Under the pieces are notes generated by a model. It was not told where the DNA came from. It made no database searches and saw nothing but the letters and a program-made list of their open reading frames with translations. A stretch of DNA of 46,524 nt from Paludibacteraceae bacterium (GTDB lineage Bacteria; Bacteroidota; Bacteroidia; Bacteroidales; Paludibacteraceae), in assembly GCA_024405895.1 (NCBI GenBank), contig JAKSNW010000015.1, forward strand, positions 1-46,524, given 5' to 3'. The stretch's first letter is position 1. Each line of letters starts with the position of its first letter. The position numbers and the translations under genes are program-made. Below are positions 42,736 through 46,524 of this stretch, in pieces.

Positions 42736-43683
42736 TTGAATATTATTAATGCAGAAAAATATATTGAACATGACTTACTTTTTGAAAATGGACAAGTGGG
42801 AAGAATGGTGGTAGGGTGTGATTCTTATGAGTTGGATGATGATGTCAAAGAATTCCCTGAAGACTATTATTGGCTTACTTTCTACAACAGTGATTATGAT
42901 AGTGTAGTTTTGGCATCTGGTTTTATGGTTTACTATTTGTATAATCAAAACGAGGAAACCCCTTCAATATTCAACGGTTATTATGAATGGGCAAAAAAAC
43001 AATACTATAATACCTTGGCCAAAAAACCGAGAGTAGCAACATTAGTTGAAAGTGAGATAGAAAAAGAATTTGCAAAACAGCATATTATAGATGAGGAAAT
43101 TCGTATTAAAGCATCGTATGCATTATTTGACTATTTTCCACTTTATGGTTGCAAAAAAATATATGAGTTTAGTAAAGCCTATATAAAGTATGCAGAATCA
43201 ATAAAGAAACATCTATGGAATGAGGCGGATGATGAAGTTGATATTATCATGAATGATGGGGCATTGGACAATGGCGTTAAAACGCCATCCGCCGACACTT
43301 CAAAAGAGATGTATCCGGATGAGGAGAATTCTAATCCTCAGCCTACCGAAACCGAGGCCGAAGAAAATAATAGCGTAAAGCATTCTTCAGAAGAAAAGAG
43401 TAAGGATGAGGAGTTTCGCATGCTTATTCCAAATGATAAAGACAAAAACGACATTATGAATAAACTCCATAATGCGTTAGATGGCAAAAAAGGTGTGATT
43501 GTGGTCAAGGTTCTAAAAGCTGCCAACAAGTTAGGCTGGATATTAGACTATCCTTCATACGAAATTTTCGTCAGAACCTTTGATTGCCGTCACAACAAAT
43601 CAAGTTATAATACACAAATTGCCACTAATTATTCTGATAAGGATTTAGAACCATATATAACGTCATTATTAAAAATTGAGTAG
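42736..43683 (+). CDS. unknown protein, second gene of the AT-rich pair
   Basis: The protein has 315 residues and starts at TTG, one base after the previous stop. Residues 1-160 are helical and Tyr-rich (FNGYYEWAKKQYYNTLAKKP). A hydrophilic linker at about 170-230 is rich in Glu, Asn, Ser and Pro. The last 85 residues (KNDIMNKLHNALDGKKGVIV, LKAANKLGWILDYPSYEIFV, NKSSYNTQIATNY) form a small helical domain. It resembles the C-terminal module found on several uncharacterised Bacteroidota accessory proteins: 'Gk.va.vl.aa..lg.l...Psf..f...f....sksnYn'. Possibly a DNA- or protein-binding module. Function unknown. Confidence 0.62.
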   Translation: MNIINAEKYIEHDLLFENGQVGRMVVGCDSYELDDDVKEFPEDYYWLTFYNSDYDSVVLASGFMVYYLYNQNEETPSIFNGYYEWAKKQYYNTLAKKPRVATLVESEIEKEFAKQHIIDEEIRIKASYALFDYFPLYGCKKIYEFSKAYIKYAESIKKHLWNEADDEVDIIMNDGALDNGVKTPSADTSKEMYPDEENSNPQPTETEAEENNSVKHSSEEKSKDEEFRMLIPNDKDKNDIMNKLHNALDGKKGVIVVKVLKAANKLGWILDYPSYEIFVRTFDCRHNKSSYNTQIATNYSDKDLEPYITSLLKIE

Positions 43684-43741
43684 GTCAAAGTAGGTCAAAA
43701 GTGGTCTTTTTTGAAATTCAAAAATGACCTATTAGACTTTC

Positions 43742-43772
43742 TTTGAGGGTTTTATATATCCCACTAATTTTG
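43742..43772 (+). promoter_or_regulatory. near-ideal promoter of the small-gene operon
   Basis: TTTG at 43,742-43,745, exactly 19 bases, then TAATTTTG at 43,765-43,772. It precedes the genes at 43,920 and 44,086. Confidence 0.75.
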
Positions 43773-43813
43773 CACTCGGAATTCCAACACGGAGTTTCGG
43801 GTGCATTTCTTTT
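43772..43813 (+). promoter_or_regulatory. 14-pair hairpin at the transcription start, with T-rich tail
   Basis: Arms 43,772-43,785 and 43,791-43,804 pair along all 14 positions with four G-U wobbles, with loop AACAC. TTTCTTTT follows. It could be the terminator of the preceding pair or an attenuator at the 5' end of the next transcript. Confidence 0.6.
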
Positions 43814-43919
43814 ATGTGCCCGTCAAAAACTGAGCACGGCTCCGACCTTGGCGTGAATAACATAAGTTTTCCTATACGACCAAGGAGTGCGAGGATTACG
43901 TTTAATACCACTAAATATC

Positions 43920-44096
43920 ATGACACAGGTATTAGACAAAGCTTTTTTCGCCGGCTCAAGAGGTAAGAACGAGCCAAAGCGAATCTCAACGATCTTTGAC
44001 AACATTGTCAACCAAGAACAGACTGCATGGGCAAGTCGCCTGAAGCAGTTGCGTAATCAACCCCTCAACGTAAAGGAGGCTGCTTATGAAAAATAG
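43920..44096 (+). CDS. 58-residue protein of unknown function
   Basis: The protein begins MTQVLDKAFFAGSRGKNEPK and is basic and hydrophilic, with no membrane segment. It is preceded by a roughly 140-base leader from the promoter at 43,742. It overlaps the next gene by 11 bases. A GTG start 11 codons earlier is possible, but the ATG is preferred. Small basic proteins in this position are common before DUF3987 genes in Prevotella-like accessory clusters. Role unknown, perhaps DNA binding. Confidence 0.6.
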   Translation: MTQVLDKAFFAGSRGKNEPKRISTIFDNIVNQEQTAWASRLKQLRNQPLNVKEAAYEK

Positions 44097-44448
44097 CAAG
44101 CCTCTGTTTCCGTCCACTGAACCGGATGTGGATTTGAAAATCAGGAAACGTACGCCGGGACGCCTGCAGATGGGCGAGCGCATCCACGGCACGATGGTGC
44201 GCGACGGCCGCTTCCACTACGAGATGACGGAAGACGAGCCGACAACGAAGAGGCTTCGTAGAAAGACACGGTATGTCTATCGTGGCGAGCTGGTCAACGT
44301 TGTCGAACAGCCCGACGGCACAAGGATCCTCACACTGCGTAGGGTATGCTCGGTAGAAAAAAACAGCAACAAGACGCTGGCCTTTATGAGCTACTGCTGC
44401 AAGCTACTTCGTGAAATCAGTCAGATCGTAAGGATGACGAGAATCTAA
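44086..44448 (+). CDS. 120-residue basic protein of unknown function
   Basis: The protein is strongly basic: KIRKRTPGRLQMGERIHGTM, TTKRLRRKTRYVYRGELVNV. The central part looks like short beta strands; the end (LAFMSYCCKLLREISQIVRM) is an amphipathic helix. No family recognised. It overlaps the 58-residue gene and precedes the origin-like repeats. The location suggests a DNA-binding or replication-accessory role for the element, but this is inference only. Confidence 0.6.
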   Translation: MKNSKPLFPSTEPDVDLKIRKRTPGRLQMGERIHGTMVRDGRFHYEMTEDEPTTKRLRRKTRYVYRGELVNVVEQPDGTRILTLRRVCSVEKNSNKTLAFMSYCCKLLREISQIVRMTRI

Positions 44449-44459
44449 GAACAACAATC

Positions 44460-44631
44460 TGTGACAGTGTGACAGTGTGACAATACGAAATAAGGTACTT
44501 TCCACCCTCACTTATACCTTATTTTAATAATATAATATATTAATAATAAGATAGTTATATATAATAAGAGAGGGTGATTCCTTGAGTAGGTATATCCTTT
44601 TTTTTAACTGTCACACTGTCACATGTCACAC
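44460..44631. repeat. nested inverted repeats and AT-rich core (origin-like or operator)
   Basis: Left: GTGACAGT twice plus GTGACA, at 44,461-44,482. Right, inverted: ACTGTCAC twice, at 44,608-44,622, then ATGTCACA. Between them are AAATAAGGTA / TACCTTATTT (44,488-44,497 with 44,515-44,524), CACCCTC / GAGGGTG (44,503-44,509 with 44,570-44,576), and a strongly A+T-rich segment at 44,521-44,567. Iterons beside an AT-rich tract next to a P-loop replication-type gene are typical of replication origins; a repressor operator is the alternative. Confidence 0.55.
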
Positions 44632-44669
44632 TTTCCTACAAAGCAAAATATCTAACTTTTTGATTTATT

Positions 44670-45983
44670 ATGGATTACAATGTTTTTTCTTCCAAAGCAC
44701 CTACCATGCCGAAGGCTGGTAAGGGTACAGAATTCGTGAATTTGGTGCTCTTACAGGCCACGAAATCGATGCAACAGCCCCTTTTGCCTATGGTTTTACC
44801 CGCTGTTGCAGCACACCTCTGTGAAACGGAGTTCCAGTATTCCGACAACAAATACTACGAAATGTGCGGTCAGATGGGTCATCTCATCGGAAATTCGGGC
44901 GTAGGCAAGGCACAACTGTCACACCTCATCGAGGCGATCATGCACGATTTCCGCATCCACGACGAGGGCGAGTACAACAAACTCGTAGAGTGGCAACGCA
45001 AGACGAAGACCTCGAAGGCTAACGAGCGCAAGCCGGAGCGTCCCGAGACGGCGTTCTGGTTTCCGCCTGCCGACGTGACCAACGCTGCTTTCCTCCAGAA
45101 CGCCATGGCGCTTGAGAAGGACGGCAGTCGCACCCAGTACATCAACCTCCCGGAGGTGGAGATGGCCGACAGGATGTGCGGCGGTCACCGACAGGTGTCG
45201 CAGATCGTCCGCAATATCTACGACCGCGAGCGTGCCGGCGCTCTCCGCGCCACCGTTGAGGGCGTGACAGGCAACCCGCTGCTTCGAGCCAACATCACCT
45301 TTACCTCTACGCCGGAGGCGGCAAGGAAGTTCTATAAGAACGACCTCAACAACGGTTTCTTCGGCCGCATCCCGTTTGCCTTCAAAGCCCGTGAAGCCCG
45401 CGTAGGCAAGATTCCTCGCCAAGGCAGCTACAGCCCCGAGTTTCTCGCCGAACTCGACCGCTACCTCAGACGGGTGGACGGCTGCAAGGGGCAGTTCTTC
45501 GTCAAGGAACTGAACAATGTGGCGGATAAACTGGCTGAGGAGATGGCGACGATTGCCGATCTCGCCGACGACGACACACTCTTCGAACTCTCCCACCGCA
45601 GCATTTTCGCCGCTTGGAAGAAAGGGTGCGTGCTGTGGGTGCTCAATGAGCAGCAGTGGAGCCGTTCCATCGGCGAATTCGTGAAGTGGTTCTGCTACTA
45701 CGACCTCTGGAGCAAGATTCAGGTCTTCGGCGATATGTTCCACAAGAACGAGGACGAGAGCGAGGCCGACGGTAAGCACGGTCCGAAGAATATGCTGGAA
45801 GACCTGCCTGGCACGTTCAACGAGAATCAGCTCATCGCCCTCCGTCAGAAGGCCGGCAAGAGCGAGAAAGGTGCCAACGCACAACTGCGTCAATGGCTTC
45901 ACCGTGGCTTCGTCACCTACGACGAGGAGACCCGCTACTACAGTAAGGTGGTTGACGTGAACAAGAAAAAGAAAAAACCTTAA
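44670..45983 (+). CDS. DUF3987-like P-loop protein of a mobile-element cluster
   Basis: The protein has 437 residues. The P-loop GNSGVGKA (74-81) is close to Walker A but ends in Ala instead of Ser or Thr. A Glu-containing strand YINLPEVEMADRM and the segment LLRANITFTSTPEAARKFYK follow, then GFFGRIPFAFKARE, which match the DUF3987 pattern of helicase/primase-like proteins in Bacteroidota elements. A C-terminal winged-helix-like region (NQLIALRQKAGKSEKGANAQ, LRQWLHRGFVTYDE) ends in Lys. Related proteins are thought to replicate or maintain mobile elements. Upstream are iteron-like repeats. A hexamer array begins at its stop codon. No terminator seen. Confidence 0.75.
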   Translation: MDYNVFSSKAPTMPKAGKGTEFVNLVLLQATKSMQQPLLPMVLPAVAAHLCETEFQYSDNKYYEMCGQMGHLIGNSGVGKAQLSHLIEAIMHDFRIHDEGEYNKLVEWQRKTKTSKANERKPERPETAFWFPPADVTNAAFLQNAMALEKDGSRTQYINLPEVEMADRMCGGHRQVSQIVRNIYDRERAGALRATVEGVTGNPLLRANITFTSTPEAARKFYKNDLNNGFFGRIPFAFKAREARVGKIPRQGSYSPEFLAELDRYLRRVDGCKGQFFVKELNNVADKLAEEMATIADLADDDTLFELSHRSIFAAWKKGCVLWVLNEQQWSRSIGEFVKWFCYYDLWSKIQVFGDMFHKNEDESEADGKHGPKNMLEDLPGTFNENQLIALRQKAGKSEKGANAQLRQWLHRGFVTYDEETRYYSKVVDVNKKKKKP

Positions 45984-46035
45984 CGAGAACGGGAACGTTA
46001 ACGATAACGATAACGATAACGATAACGGGAACTGT
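45982..46035 (+). repeat. hexamer array AACNNN after the DUF3987 gene
   Basis: Nine units in register: AACGAG, AACGGG, AACGTT, AACGAT four times, AACGGG, AACTGT. The first unit overlaps the stop codon TAA. Confidence 0.85.
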
Positions 46036-46046
46036 TTGGGCCCTGA

Positions 46047-46082
46047 GGTTATGGTTAAGGTTAAGGTTAACGTTGACGTTGA
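46047..46082 (-). repeat. hexamer array, opposite orientation
   Basis: Six units on the plus strand: GGTTAT, GGTTAA three times, CGTTGA twice. This is the complement of the AACNNN family and mirrors the array at 45,982-46,035. Confidence 0.8.
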
Positions 46083-46108
46083 AAACCCCTTGAGCCTTAA
46101 CGGCTGCT

Positions 46109-46164
46109 CAACCCTGAAGGGGTTGTAGTCAATAGCCCAGGGCAGCGCCCTGGGGGAAAGGAGA
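46109..46164 (+). repeat. REP-like double hairpin, direct copy 1
   Basis: CAACCCTGAAGGGGTTG, TAGTCAATAG, then CCCAGGGCAGCGCCCTGGG and GGAAAGG. The gene-free stretch from 45,984 to the window end consists almost only of such repeats. Confidence 0.85.
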
Positions 46165-46179
46165 GCCCCCTAATAATTT

Positions 46180-46217
46180 CCCCTCGCCCATCGGGAGAGG
46201 GGGTAGGGGGTGAGGGC
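46180..46217 (+). repeat. G-rich palindromic repeat
   Basis: CCCCTCGCCCATCGGGAGAG followed by GGGGTAGGGGGTGAGGGC. A pairing unit of this kind (CCCTCxCCC...GGGxGAGGG) is common in many bacterial genomes. A second copy begins at 46,501 and runs off the window. A related CCCCTCCCTAAAGGGAAGGG lies at 39,462-39,481. Confidence 0.75.
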
Positions 46218-46239
46218 TACCCTTGCCGGCAGTTGTCTT

Positions 46240-46395
46240 ACTTTTGCCCCTTCAGGGCGATGGATTCTCTCTCCTCGGCATTCCCTAGGGCGCTGCCCTA
46301 GGCTTGGAACTGTTGGGCCTTCAGCCCGTCAACAACTCAAACCTTGCACTATCATTGCACCCTGGGCTTAGGACTTCTGCCCTTTCAGGGCGTCT
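46240..46395. repeat. divergent REP-like variants
   Basis: CCCTAGGGCGCTGCCCTAGG at 46,283-46,302 and CACCCTGGGCTTAGGAC at 46,358-46,374, with GCCCCTTCAGGGCG and GCCCTTTCAGGGCG fragments, are altered forms of the two hairpins. The orientation is inverted relative to 46,109. Confidence 0.65.
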
Positions 46396-46430
46396 TACTT
46401 TAAACTTTTCGAACCCTAACGGCCTCAGCT

Positions 46431-46524
46431 CAACCCTGAAGGGGTTGTTGTCAATAGCCCAGGGCAGCGCCCTGGGGGAAAGAGCACCACCACCTTTCCT
46501 CCCCCTCGCCCATTGGGAGAGGGG
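46431..46524 (+). repeat. REP-like double hairpin, direct copy 2, running off the window
   Basis: Repeats the order of 46,109-46,217 about 322 bases later. It continues into AAAGAGCACCACCACC, which occurs inverted at 39,491-39,505. The G-rich palindrome at 46,501 is cut by the window end. Confidence 0.85.

Noticed and set aside
42132-43683. Toxin-antitoxin or known defence pair
   Set aside because: Gene spacing is suggestive, but sizes and sequences match no toxin, antitoxin or defence family that I can name, so no such label is given.
44919-45902. 327-residue minus-strand frame opposite the DUF3987-like gene
   Set aside because: Antisense shadow caused by G+C-rich third positions; no start context, and the plus-strand frame has recognisable motifs.
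1-46524. tRNA or rRNA genes
   Set aside because: No cloverleaf with GTTCGAATC-type T arm and CCA end, and no rRNA sequence, was found on either strand by eye.

Overview
The window looks like a chromosomal segment of a Bacteroidales bacterium, most likely from the Prevotellaceae. The main evidence is a repeated Bacteroidota-type promoter (TTTG, about 19 bases, then TAnnTTTG, usually TATCTTTGC) 20-50 bases before many genes. Supporting evidence is the gene content: Rho with a long low-complexity insert, GldE-GldD, a PcrB-type prenylglyceryl-phosphate synthase, NifJ, PpdK, a DUF6261-type protein and a 34-residue 'smalltalk' protein. The genus is inferred.

Bases 1-38,870 are ordinary core chromosome. 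A secreted protein with a TonB-C-like end is followed by dnaK (minus). A five-gene minus operon comes next: M16 peptidase, O-methyltransferase, hotdog thioesterase, TPR protein, phospholipase-D-type nuclease. It diverges from a hemerythrin/LuxR pair. Then come a small membrane protein, parE, a convergent ATP-grasp-like gene, ppdK, rho (minus), an OlsB/GlsB-like acyltransferase (minus), an uncharacterised gene, prfA-dsbD and a GH18 lipoprotein. A plus operon follows: gldE, gldD, phosphopantetheinyl transferase, pcrB-type synthase, ABC-F ATPase and a TIGR04076 protein. A minus-strand SRP RNA, nifJ, an S41 protease and the minus operon gluQ, EFR1-type ferredoxin/flavodoxin protein, TerB-DnaJ protein close the core part.

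From about 38,870 to the right edge the DNA is accessory. It holds a candidate structured RNA, a smalltalk miniprotein, a DUF6261 protein with a roughly 200-base leader, a winged-helix-like small protein, a leftover tail resembling a DNA methyltransferase, a secreted protein, two AT-rich unknown genes, two small genes and a DUF3987-like P-loop protein. An iteron-like set of nested inverted repeats precedes the DUF3987 gene. The block is filled with three short-repeat families: AACNNN hexamers, GGCGATTA-like octamers and REP-like double hairpins. It has the look of a degraded or chimeric mobile element. The hexamer family also runs inside the DUF6261 reading frame, and copies of the REP-like unit lie in opposite orientation near the two ends of the block.

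The strongest candidates for something undescribed are the AACNNN repeat family, the origin-like array before the DUF3987 gene, and the unknown gene pair at 42,132-43,683. No complete defence system, CRISPR array, tRNA, rRNA or intact transposase was seen.
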